Shown here in pieces: positions 16,826 through 24,390 of a stretch of DNA of 64,000 nt; position 1 is the stretch's first letter, and every line of letters starts with the position of its first letter. Position numbers and translations under genes: made by a program. Under the pieces are notes generated by a model that saw nothing but the letters and a program-made list of their open reading frames with translations, searched no databases and was not told the origin of the DNA. The DNA comes from Tessaracoccus oleiagri (GTDB taxonomy: Bacteria > Actinomycetota > Actinomycetes > Propionibacteriales > Propionibacteriaceae): contig NZ_FNGP01000002.1 of the NCBI RefSeq assembly GCF_900103275.1, positions 496,001 to 560,000 on the forward strand, read 5' to 3'.

Positions 16826-19800
16826 TCAGGCGAAGAGCTGCTGCACCAGGTTCGTGGCCCAGATCAGGGGGTCCTGGTCGTCGCCCGGCTTGGGGACGAG
16901 GATCTGGCCGTCCTTGATCCGCGACCCCGGGTAGAGCCGCTGCAGCCGCAGCTGCTTGGAGTCCAGCAGCGTCACGGGCGCGAAGCGCACCACCTTGCCC
17001 TGCGGCACGATCTCCTCGATGCCGTGTTTGCGGGCGAGGTTGCGCAGGGCGGCCACCCCGAGCAGCGCCTCCACCTGCTCGGGGAGGTCGCCGTAGCGAT
17101 CCTCCAGCTCGGCGCGGACCGCGGCGATGTCGGAGTCGGTGCGGATCTCGGCGATCTGCTTGTACATCTCGAGGCGGAGCCGTTCGGAGGAGATGTAGTC
17201 CTGCGGCAGGTTCGCGTCGACGGGGATCTCGATCCGCATCTGCGGCTCGGCCTCCACCGTCTCCCCCTTGAACGCGGAGACCGCCTCGCCGACCATGCGG
17301 AGGTAGAGGTCGAAGCCCACGCCCTCGATGTGGCCCGACTGGTCCTCGCCGAGCAGGTTGCCGGCGCCGCGCAACTCGAGGTCGCGCATCGCGATGGACA
17401 TGCCGGACCCGAGGTCGGTGTTGGCGGCCATCGTCGCGAGGCGCTCGTGCGAGGCCTCCGACAGCGGCTTGTCCGGCGGGTACAGGAAGTAGGCGTAGCC
17501 GCGCTCCCGGGAACGGCCGACGCGGCCCCGGAGCTGGTGCATCTGCGACAGGCCGAGGTTGTCGGCGCGGTCGATGATGAGGGTGTTCGCGGACTGGATG
17601 TTGAGGCCGGCCTCGACGATGGTGGTGGAGACGAGCACGTCGGCGCGGCGCTCCCAGAAGTCGAGGATCACCTGCTCGAGCCGCTTCTCGTTCATCTGCC
17701 CGTGGGCGGTGACGATGCGCGCCTCGGGCACCAGCTCGCGCAGGTGGGCGGCGGTCTTCTCGATGGTGCCGACCCGGTTGTGGACGAAGAACACCTGGCC
17801 CTCGCGCGCCAGCTCGCGGCGGATCGCGGCGCGGACCTGGGCGTCGTCGTAGGGGCCGGCGAACGTGAGCACGGGGTGCCGCTCCTCCGGCGGGGTGGCG
17901 ATGACAGACATCTCGCGGATGCCGGTGATCGCGGTCTCCAGGGTGCGCGGGATGGGGGTGGCCGACATGCTCAGCACGTCGACGTTGATGCGCATCGACT
18001 TGAGCCGCTCCTTGTGCTCGACGCCGAACCGCTGCTCCTCGTCGATGATCACGAGGCCGAGGTCCTTGAAGGTGACCTCCTTGCTCAGCAGGCGGTGGGT
18101 GCCGATGACCACGTCGATCTTGCCCTTGGCGAGCTCGTCGAGGACCTTCTTCGCCTGGGCGTCGGTCTGGAAACGCGACAGTTCCGCCACCTTCACCGGG
18201 AAGCCGGCGAAGCGGCCTGCGAACGTCTGGTAGTGCTGGTTGACGAGCAATGTCGTCGGCACGAGCACCGCCACCTGCTTCCCGTCCTGCACTGCCTTGA
18301 ACGCCGCCCGGACGGCGATCTCAGTCTTGCCGTAGCCGACGTCGCCGCAGATGAGCCGGTCCATCGGGACGACGTTCTCCATGTCCTCCTTGACCTCCTC
18401 GATCGCGGAGAGCTGGTCGGGGGTCTCGACGTAGTTGAACGCGTCCTCGAGCTCGCGCTGCCACTCGTTGTCGGGCGCGAACGCGTGCCCCTTGGTGGCC
18501 TGGCGGGCGGCGTAGAGCTTGATGAGCTCCTCGGAGATCTCGCGGACGGCCTTGCGCGCCTTGGCCTTGCGCTTGTTCCAGTCGGCGCCGCCCATGCGGT
18601 CGAGCGCGGGCGATTCGGCGCCGACGTAGCGGCTCAGCTGGTCGAGCTGGTCCATCGGCACGAACAGCCGGTCCCCCGGCTGGCCGCGCTTGCTCGCCGC
18701 GTACTCGATGACGAGGTAGTCGCGGGCCGCCCCGTGCACCTCGCGCTGGGCCGACTCGACGAAGCGTCCGACGCCGTGCTGCTCGTGGACGATGAGGTCG
18801 CCCTGCTTCAGCTCGAGCGGCTCGATCCGGTTCTTGCGACGGGCGGGCAGCTTCCGCTCGGACTTGTCCGCGACGGTCTGGCCGGTGAGCTCGGCGGCGG
18901 TGATGAACTCGATCTTCGGCTCGTCGGCCCGCCACCCGGCGCGGGCGGCTCCAGTGGTGACGCTCACCGTGCCGGGCTTCGGTGGCTCGGCGAGGTCGGT
19001 GAGCGCGGCCTCGAGCCCGGCTTCCCGAGAGAGTTCGACGAGGCGCTGCGCCAGGCCGTGGCCCTCCACCTGCAGGACGACCGCCCAACCCCCCTCGACC
19101 CGCGAGCGGATGTGGTCGACGGCGGCATCGGAGTCGCCGCGGAAGCTGTCGACGGTGCCGACCCCGAGCGTGCGGGCGTGGGCCCCGTCGGCGGTGTACT
19201 CGTCCGACTGGTCCGCGGAGAACGGCGAGAGCGACCACCAGCGCAGCCCACGTCCGAGCGCGTGCTCCCTCACGTCGCCGAGCTCCCAGTAGGCCGAGGC
19301 GTCGAGGTCGATCGGGGACTTGCCGCCCCCGGCCGCAGCGGCCCAGCTGGCCTCGAGGAACTCACGGCTCGTCGCCACCAGCTCCGCGGCGCGGGTGCGG
19401 ATCAGCTCCGGCGACATGCCGAGCACGAGCGAGTCCGCCGGCAGCACGTCGACGAGGAGCTCGAGCCCGTCCACCAGCACGGGGATGAGCGCCTCCATGC
19501 CCTCGACGGCGTGGCCCTCGGCGATGCGGCCCAGCATGTCGCCGAGTTCGGGGTGCTGGGCGGCGAGGGCCTTCGCGCGGGCGCGCACGTCGTCGGTGAG
19601 GAGCAGCTCACGGCAGGGCGGGGCGGTGATGGTGTCGGTCGTGTCGCCGGTGGAGCGCTGGTCGGCGACGGTGAAGTAGCGGATCTCCTCGATGTCGTCG
19701 CCGAAGAAGTCGATGCGGAGCGGGTGCTCCTCGGTGGGCGGGAACACGTCGACGATGCCGCCGCGGACGGCGAACTCGCCGCGGCGCTCCACCATGTCGA

Positions 19801-20302
19801 CGCGGTTGTAGGCGGCGCCCACGAGGTCGTCCAGCAGCTCGGAGAGCTCATAGGTCTCCCCCGCGGTGATCGTGACGGGCCGCATCTCGGACAGGCCCTT
19901 GACCTGCGGTTGGAGGACCGAACGGACCGGCGCGACGACCACCATCGGCGGCTGGTCGCCGGCGATGCGACGCAGCGCCGCCAGACGACGACCGACGGTG
20001 TCCGCGCGCGGCGACAGGCGTTCGTGCGGCAGCGTCTCCCATGCCGGGAAGTACACGACCTCGTCCTCGCCGAGCCAGGTGCCCAGTTCGGCGGTCAGCT
20101 GCTCCGCCTCGCGGTAGGTGGAGGTGACGGCGAGCACCGTGCGGCCCTGCTGGGCGATGGCGGCGGTGAGCACCGGGAAGAAGGAGCCGACGGCGGTGAG
20201 GTCCAGCGTCGTCACGCCCGGCAGGCGGACGTCGTCGAGGGTGTAGTTGAGCGCCGGGTCTGCTGCGAGCGCAGCGAACAAGCCGGGAAAGTTCACCAGC
20301 AC
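16826..20302 (-). CDS. mfd: Transcription-repair coupling factor
   Basis: A 1158-residue Mfd. Order: UvrB-like N-terminal region (about 1-330), RNA-polymerase-interacting CarD-like domain (about 480-560, LKQGDLIVHEQHGVGRFV), superfamily 2 translocase (about 600-960) with GDVGYGKTE, DEEQ and SATPIPRTL motifs, and a C-terminal TRCF domain. Mfd removes RNA polymerase stalled at lesions and recruits UvrA. Start GTG 20302 has little ribosome binding site. Full length, no breaks. Confidence 0.97.
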   Translation of the reverse strand: MLVNFPGLFAALAADPALNYTLDDVRLPGVTTLDLTAVGSFFPVLTAAIAQQGRTVLAVTSTYREAEQLTAELGTWLGEDEVVYFPAWETLPHERLSPRADTVGRRLAALRRIAGDQPPMVVVAPVRSVLQPQVKGLSEMRPVTITAGETYELSELLDDLVGAAYNRVDMVERRGEFAVRGGIVDVFPPTEEHPLRIDFFGDDIEEIRYFTVADQRSTGDTTDTITAPPCRELLLTDDVRARAKALAAQHPELGDMLGRIAEGHAVEGMEALIPVLVDGLELLVDVLPADSLVLGMSPELIRTRAAELVATSREFLEASWAAAAGGGKSPIDLDASAYWELGDVREHALGRGLRWWSLSPFSADQSDEYTADGAHARTLGVGTVDSFRGDSDAAVDHIRSRVEGGWAVVLQVEGHGLAQRLVELSREAGLEAALTDLAEPPKPGTVSVTTGAARAGWRADEPKIEFITAAELTGQTVADKSERKLPARRKNRIEPLELKQGDLIVHEQHGVGRFVESAQREVHGAARDYLVIEYAASKRGQPGDRLFVPMDQLDQLSRYVGAESPALDRMGGADWNKRKAKARKAVREISEELIKLYAARQATKGHAFAPDNEWQRELEDAFNYVETPDQLSAIEEVKEDMENVVPMDRLICGDVGYGKTEIAVRAAFKAVQDGKQVAVLVPTTLLVNQHYQTFAGRFAGFPVKVAELSRFQTDAQAKKVLDELAKGKIDVVIGTHRLLSKEVTFKDLGLVIIDEEQRFGVEHKERLKSMRINVDVLSMSATPIPRTLETAITGIREMSVIATPPEERHPVLTFAGPYDDAQVRAAIRRELAREGQVFFVHNRVGTIEKTAAHLRELVPEARIVTAHGQMNEKRLEQVILDFWERRADVLVSTTIVEAGLNIQSANTLIIDRADNLGLSQMHQLRGRVGRSRERGYAYFLYPPDKPLSEASHERLATMAANTDLGSGMSIAMRDLELRGAGNLLGEDQSGHIEGVGFDLYLRMVGEAVSAFKGETVEAEPQMRIEIPVDANLPQDYISSERLRLEMYKQIAEIRTDSDIAAVRAELEDRYGDLPEQVEALLGVAALRNLARKHGIEEIVPQGKVVRFAPVTLLDSKQLRLQRLYPGSRIKDGQILVPKPGDDQDPLIWATNLVQQLFA

Positions 20303-20330
20303 ATCCTAGGTTGAGGGGGCAAACGTCGGC

Positions 20331-20651
20331 TCAGTAGCCGTTGCGCTTGTTCTGGTCGTAGACCCAGAGCGCGTAGATGACGTTGCCGATGCCGCCGGTG
20401 AAGAGGAAGAGGCCGACGTGCGCCCACACGCTGTTGGTCTTGTACGGCGGCCGAGCCGGGTACTGGACGTAGTACGGCTGGGGCGGGGCGAGGAACCGCT
20501 GGTCCTGCTGGTACGGCGGCGGGCCGTACGGCTGGTACGGCTGCGCGACGGGCGGCGGCGGCGGCAGGTACGGCTTGGGGCTGTAGGTCGCTTCGGGGTC
20601 CGGCCGGCGCTCGGGCTCCAGGTACGGCTGCGGCTGCGGCTGGTCACTCAT
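20331..20651 (-). CDS. Small membrane protein with Pro/Tyr-rich N-terminus
   Basis: A 106-residue protein. Residues 1-70 are dominated by Pro, Tyr and Gln (PYQPYGPPPYQQDQRF). A hydrophobic segment near the end (VWAHVGLFLFTGGIGNVIYA) precedes the C-terminal WVYDQNKRNGY. The hydrophobic segment resembles short immunity-type or TM2-like membrane hairpins, but I do not assign a function. ATG 20651 follows GAGGAG. It lies between mfd and pth on the same strand. Confidence 0.7.
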   Translation of the reverse strand: MSDQPQPQPYLEPERRPDPEATYSPKPYLPPPPPVAQPYQPYGPPPYQQDQRFLAPPQPYYVQYPARPPYKTNSVWAHVGLFLFTGGIGNVIYALWVYDQNKRNGY

Positions 20652-20690
20652 CAGGCCACTCCTCGTTCTCGCCCCCATGGTACGCGGCGC

Positions 20691-21266
20691 TCAGGAGTTG
20701 AAGCGATTCTGCGCGTCGGCCAGCCCGTGCTGGACGAGGTACTCCACGGCGTCGGCCGCGACCGCCGCGTCGACGCGCAACTCGTCGAGCTCCTTGGGGC
20801 GCAGTTTGGCTAGCACCCAGTCGGCCGACGGCATCCGGCCCGGCGCCCGGCCGATGCCGACGCGGACGCGGTAGAAGTCACCGGTGCCGAGGTGGGCGCG
20901 GATCGACTTCAACCCGTTGTGGCCGTTGTCGCCGCCCCCCAGCTTCAGCCGGAGCCGCGACGGGTCGAGGTCCAGCTCGTCGTGGACGACGATGATGTCG
21001 GCTGGGCCGACCTTGTGGAAGCGCGCCAGGGCACCGACCGCCTCCCCCGAGTTGTTCATGAAGGTGGTGGGCTTCGCGAGGACGTACTTCGCCTCGGGGC
21101 GATTGATCGTCGCGACCTCCGCCTTCATGCGCGAGTTCAGGGAGAAGGAGGAGCCGTAGCGGTCCGCGAGGTCCGCTACGGCCCAGTGTCCGACGTTGTG
21201 TCGGGTCGCCTCGTAGGTCAGGCCCGGATTTCCGAGCCCGACCACCAGCACGAGGCGATCACTCAC
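20691..21266 (-). CDS. pth: Peptidyl-tRNA hydrolase
   Basis: A 191-residue Pth with the N-terminal VVGLGNPGLTYEATRHNVG signature (Asn and His of the active site), KPTTFMNNSGEAV, and HDELDLDPSRLRLK. It frees tRNA from peptidyl-tRNA released from stalled ribosomes. GTG 21266 overlaps the rplY stop in GTGA, so the two are translationally coupled. Confidence 0.96.
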   Translation of the reverse strand: MSDRLVLVVGLGNPGLTYEATRHNVGHWAVADLADRYGSSFSLNSRMKAEVATINRPEAKYVLAKPTTFMNNSGEAVGALARFHKVGPADIIVVHDELDLDPSRLRLKLGGGDNGHNGLKSIRAHLGTGDFYRVRVGIGRAPGRMPSADWVLAKLRPKELDELRVDAAVAADAVEYLVQHGLADAQNRFNS

Positions 21267-21871
21267 TCCTCTTCAGCGCCCTCGGCGGCTTCGCCCTCGG
21301 CCGCCTCTTCGCCCTCGGCCGGAGCCTCGACGGCCGGCGCGAGGATGCTGAGGACGATGGCCTCGGCATCGATGTCGGCCTCGACGCCCTGCGGCAGCTT
21401 GACGTCGGAGACGTAGACGTTGTCGCCCACCTGGAGGCCCTCGATGGACACCTCGAGCTCGGCGGGGATGTCCGTCGCGGGGGCCAGCACCGGCAGGGAG
21501 ACGAGCTCGGTGTTGACGATGGTGCCGCGCTCGGCCTCGCCGACCTGGGTCAACGGGACTTCGACGGAGACCTTCTCGCCGGCGCGGACGAGGAGGAAGT
21601 CGACGTGCTCGACCTCGGGCAGGATCGCGTGACGCTGGACCTGCTTCGGCAGTGCGAGGACCGGCTTCTTCTCGCCCTCGACGGCGATCTCGAACAGCGC
21701 GTTGGCGTGGCGCAGCGCCAGGAACAGGTCCTTGGCGGGGAGCAGCAGGTGCTGGGGCTCGGCGCCGTGGCCGTAGAGGACCGCGGGGGTCAGGCCCTCG
21801 CGGCGGGCGCGACGCGACGCACCCTTGCCGAACTCGGTGCGCTTGGTGGCGGTGATGTTGACGTCGGCCAT
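21263..21871 (-). CDS. rplY: 50S ribosomal protein L25 (Ctc/TL5 type)
   Basis: A 202-residue protein: an N-terminal L25 domain that binds 5S rRNA (ITATKRTEFGKGASRRARRE) and a C-terminal TL5-type beta domain, followed by an acidic Glu/Ala tail. ATG 21871 follows AAGGAG; the longer frame is not needed. It pairs with pth, as in many actinomycetes. Confidence 0.94.
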   Translation of the reverse strand: MADVNITATKRTEFGKGASRRARREGLTPAVLYGHGAEPQHLLLPAKDLFLALRHANALFEIAVEGEKKPVLALPKQVQRHAILPEVEHVDFLLVRAGEKVSVEVPLTQVGEAERGTIVNTELVSLPVLAPATDIPAELEVSIEGLQVGDNVYVSDVKLPQGVEADIDAEAIVLSILAPAVEAPAEGEEAAEGEAAEGAEEE

Positions 21872-22060
21872 GGTTGGCTCCTTCATAGATTGGCGGACAT
21901 GCTCACGCCGGCTGAGGAGCTCGTCGATCACGGACCTTGAAGTCCCTCGCCAGGCAACTGGGCAACTCTAACCCACGCTCCGGGGAAGTGCCGAATCGTT
22001 GGGCCCGGGCAGCAGGCCGGGGCCTTACACTCGGTCCTGGCACGGAGAGGCGGTGGAACT

Positions 22061-23104
22061 TTGTCGAGAAGGGACGCGGGCGTCAGCGTCAAGGACGTCG
22101 CACGGGCCGCCGGCGTCTCCGTCGGCACGGTTTCCAACGTCTTGAACCGGCCCCACCTCGTTTCGTCCGCCAACCGGGAGAGGGTCGAGGAGGCCATCAA
22201 GGCGCTCGGGTACGTTCCCAACGACGCGGCCCGCCAACTGAAGGCCGGTATCAGCCGCACCGTCGGACTCCTCGTCGTTGACACGCAGAATCCCTTCTAC
22301 GGCACGATAGCGATCGAAGCGGAAGAGGCCGCAGAGGAGCGTGGTCTCGGGCTGTTCATCGCCAACTCCCGGCGTTGGCACGCGAAGGAACAGTTCTACC
22401 TGTCCCAGTTCGAGCAGCAGCGGGTGCGTGGGATCCTCGTCACGCCGGTCTCGTCCGACCTACGCACCGAAAACGCCGTCGCCGGGCGTGGCACCCCCGT
22501 CGTCCTCGTCGACGCGGAGGCATCTGACGACGGCTTCTGCGCGGTCGGTGCTGATGACTTCCACGGCGGCTACCTGGCCGTGCGGCATCTCATCGCCCTG
22601 GGGCGCCAGAACATCACCGTGCTCGGCGGGCCGGAGCACTTCCGGCAGGTCGAACGACGGCTCGCGGGCGCGCGCCACGCCGCCGATGAGCGCGAAGGAG
22701 TGACGGTCGAGTACCTCGCCCCCGCCGAGATGAGCATCGTTGCGGGCCGGGAGATCGCCTCGGAGATCGCCTCGAGGGCGACGTTGCCGGATGCCATCTT
22801 CGCGATGAACGACCTGCTGGCAATCGGCGCCCTACAGGCCCTCGCCGTCACGCACTCCATCCGCGTCCCGGAAGACATCGCCCTGATCGGCTACGACGAC
22901 ATCGAGTTCTGCAAGGACGCCATCGTGCCGCTCTCGTCCATCCGCCAGCCGAGTGCCGAGATGGGGCGCCGCGCGATCGAACTCCTCGACCACGAAGTGA
23001 CGGAGGGCGAGTCGCATGTCCATCGGCGGGTCCAATTGCAGCCTGAACTCGTCGCGCGACGCTCCACCTTAGGGCTGCCGTCGGACCAGGCGCCCCAGCA
23101 CTAA
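22061..23104 (+). CDS. LacI-family repressor of the rhamnose genes
   Basis: A 347-residue LacI-family regulator: N-terminal helix-turn-helix (VSVKDVARAAGVSVGTVSNVLN), hinge, then a periplasmic-binding-like sensor domain (about 65-330). It starts at a TTG, ten bases after GGAGAGG; no ATG or GTG in frame fits. It lies just ahead of two matching operator half-site sets in front of the isomerase gene, so it is probably the local repressor, with a rhamnose-derived sugar as inducer (inference). A rare TTA leucine codon occurs near the end (23069-23071). Confidence 0.88.
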   Translation: MSRRDAGVSVKDVARAAGVSVGTVSNVLNRPHLVSSANRERVEEAIKALGYVPNDAARQLKAGISRTVGLLVVDTQNPFYGTIAIEAEEAAEERGLGLFIANSRRWHAKEQFYLSQFEQQRVRGILVTPVSSDLRTENAVAGRGTPVVLVDAEASDDGFCAVGADDFHGGYLAVRHLIALGRQNITVLGGPEHFRQVERRLAGARHAADEREGVTVEYLAPAEMSIVAGREIASEIASRATLPDAIFAMNDLLAIGALQALAVTHSIRVPEDIALIGYDDIEFCKDAIVPLSSIRQPSAEMGRRAIELLDHEVTEGESHVHRRVQLQPELVARRSTLGLPSDQAPQH

Positions 23105-23117
23105 ACGGCCCCACCCA

Positions 23118-23146
23118 TTGACCCCGACCCCTGGCATCCGTACGCT
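23118..23146 (+). promoter_or_regulatory. Promoter of the rhamnose operon
   Basis: TTGACC at 23118-23123 (-35) and TACGCT at 23141-23146 (-10) with 17 bases between: a near-consensus primary-sigma promoter. The expected start of transcription, about 23153, lies just upstream of the two operators. Confidence 0.7.
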
Positions 23147-23158
23147 GGGCCGGTAACT

Positions 23159-23170
23159 TGAATCGTTTCA
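23159..23170. promoter_or_regulatory. LacI-type operator 1
   Basis: TGAATCGTTTCA, with the central CG typical of LacI-family sites and 10 of 12 positions palindromic. Its reverse complement is present exactly at 23193-23204. It falls at or just after the expected transcription start. Confidence 0.78.
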
Positions 23171-23192
23171 GAGATCCGCTGCGACCGATGAT

Positions 23193-23204
23193 TGAAACGA
23201 TTCA
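23193..23204. promoter_or_regulatory. LacI-type operator 2
   Basis: TGAAACGATTCA, the exact reverse complement of operator 1. The centres are 34 bases apart, about three helical turns, which would put two repressor dimers on the same face of the DNA. It lies 19 bases before the isomerase start codon. Confidence 0.78.
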
Positions 23205-23223
23205 TCACTGCTGAGGAGACGCC

Positions 23224-24387
23224 ATGTTCAACGAGAAGATCAGCGCCCAATTGGCGCAGCAGGAGATCGAGGTCCCGTCCTGGGCCTACGGCAACTCCGG
23301 TACCCGCTTCCGCGTATTCGGCACCCCCGGGACGCCGCGCAACGTGCGCGAAAAGCTCGCGGACGCCGCCCAGGTGCATGCCCACACCGGGCTCGCGCCC
23401 AAGGTGTCGCTGCACTATCCCTGGGACAAGGTCGACGACTGGAAGGGCCTCGTCGAGTACGCCGCAGAGCTCGGGGTGGGAATCGGCACCATCAACTCCA
23501 ACACCTTCCAGGACGAGGAGTACAAGCTCGGCAGCTTCGCCCACCACGACGCCGGCGTGCGGCGTCGCGCCATCGAGCACCACCTCGAGTGCATTGACGT
23601 GATGAACCAGACGGGGTCGCAGGACCTCAAGATCTGGCTCGCCGACGGCACCAACTACCCCGGCCAGGGCGACCTGCGTCGCCGGCAGGACTGGCTGGCC
23701 GAATCGCTGTCGGAGATCTACGGCCACATCGGGGAGCACCAGCGCCTCGTCCTCGAGTACAAGTTCTTCGAGCCGTCGTTCTACCACACCGACGTGCCGG
23801 ACTGGGGCACCTCGTACGCGCAGGTGACCGCGCTCGGCGACCGCGCCGTCGTCTGCCTCGACACCGGCCACCACGCACCGGGCACGAACATCGAGTTCAT
23901 CGTCGCGCAGCTGCTCCGGCTGGGGAAGCTCGGCTCCTTCGACTTCAACTCCCGCTTCTACGCCGACGACGACCTGATCGTCGGGGCCGCGGACCCGTTC
24001 CAGTTGTTCCGCATCCTCTGGGAGGTCCGACGCGGCGGAGGCTTCGACGAGGCCAGCGGCGTCGTGTTCATGCTCGACCAGTGCCACAACATCGAGGACA
24101 AGATCCCCGGCCAGATCCGCTCCGTCCTCAACGTGCAGGAGATGACCGCACGCACCCTGCTGGTCGACGTCGACGCGCTCGAGGCTGCCCAGCAGGCGGG
24201 CGACGTCCTCGGCGCGAACGCGGTGTTCATGGACGCCTTCTACACCGACGTGCGCCCCGCCCTCGCCGAGTGGCGCGAGAGTCGCGGGCTCCCTGCCGAC
24301 CCCATGCGCGCGTTCGCCGACAGCGGGTATCTCGCAAGGATCGCGGAGGAGCGCGTCGGCGGCGCCCAGTCGAGCTGGGGAGCCTGA
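23224..24387 (+). CDS. rhaI: L-rhamnose isomerase
   Basis: A 387-residue TIM-barrel isomerase of the Gram-positive-type rhamnose isomerase family. It converts L-rhamnose to L-rhamnulose in the cytoplasm. Likely metal-site residues occur in LVLEYKFFEP, CLDTGHHAPGTNIE and FDFNSRFYADDD. ATG 23224 follows GAGGAGACGCC. The next gene starts three bases after its stop, so the two are one transcription unit under the LacI-type operators. Confidence 0.92.
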   Translation: MFNEKISAQLAQQEIEVPSWAYGNSGTRFRVFGTPGTPRNVREKLADAAQVHAHTGLAPKVSLHYPWDKVDDWKGLVEYAAELGVGIGTINSNTFQDEEYKLGSFAHHDAGVRRRAIEHHLECIDVMNQTGSQDLKIWLADGTNYPGQGDLRRRQDWLAESLSEIYGHIGEHQRLVLEYKFFEPSFYHTDVPDWGTSYAQVTALGDRAVVCLDTGHHAPGTNIEFIVAQLLRLGKLGSFDFNSRFYADDDLIVGAADPFQLFRILWEVRRGGGFDEASGVVFMLDQCHNIEDKIPGQIRSVLNVQEMTARTLLVDVDALEAAQQAGDVLGANAVFMDAFYTDVRPALAEWRESRGLPADPMRAFADSGYLARIAEERVGGAQSSWGA

Positions 24388-24390
24388 CCC

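Noticed and set aside
16670-20314. A 1214-codon open frame on the plus strand opposite mfd
   Set aside because: It is the complement of a clear mfd gene. Long antisense frames are expected in GC-rich genes and its composition (Val/Asp/Leu/Gly/Arg-heavy) is typical of a shadow.
21991-22000. GAATCGTT upstream of the LacI gene as an autoregulatory operator
   Set aside because: Only 8 of 12 positions match the operators at 23159 and 23193 and the palindrome is broken.
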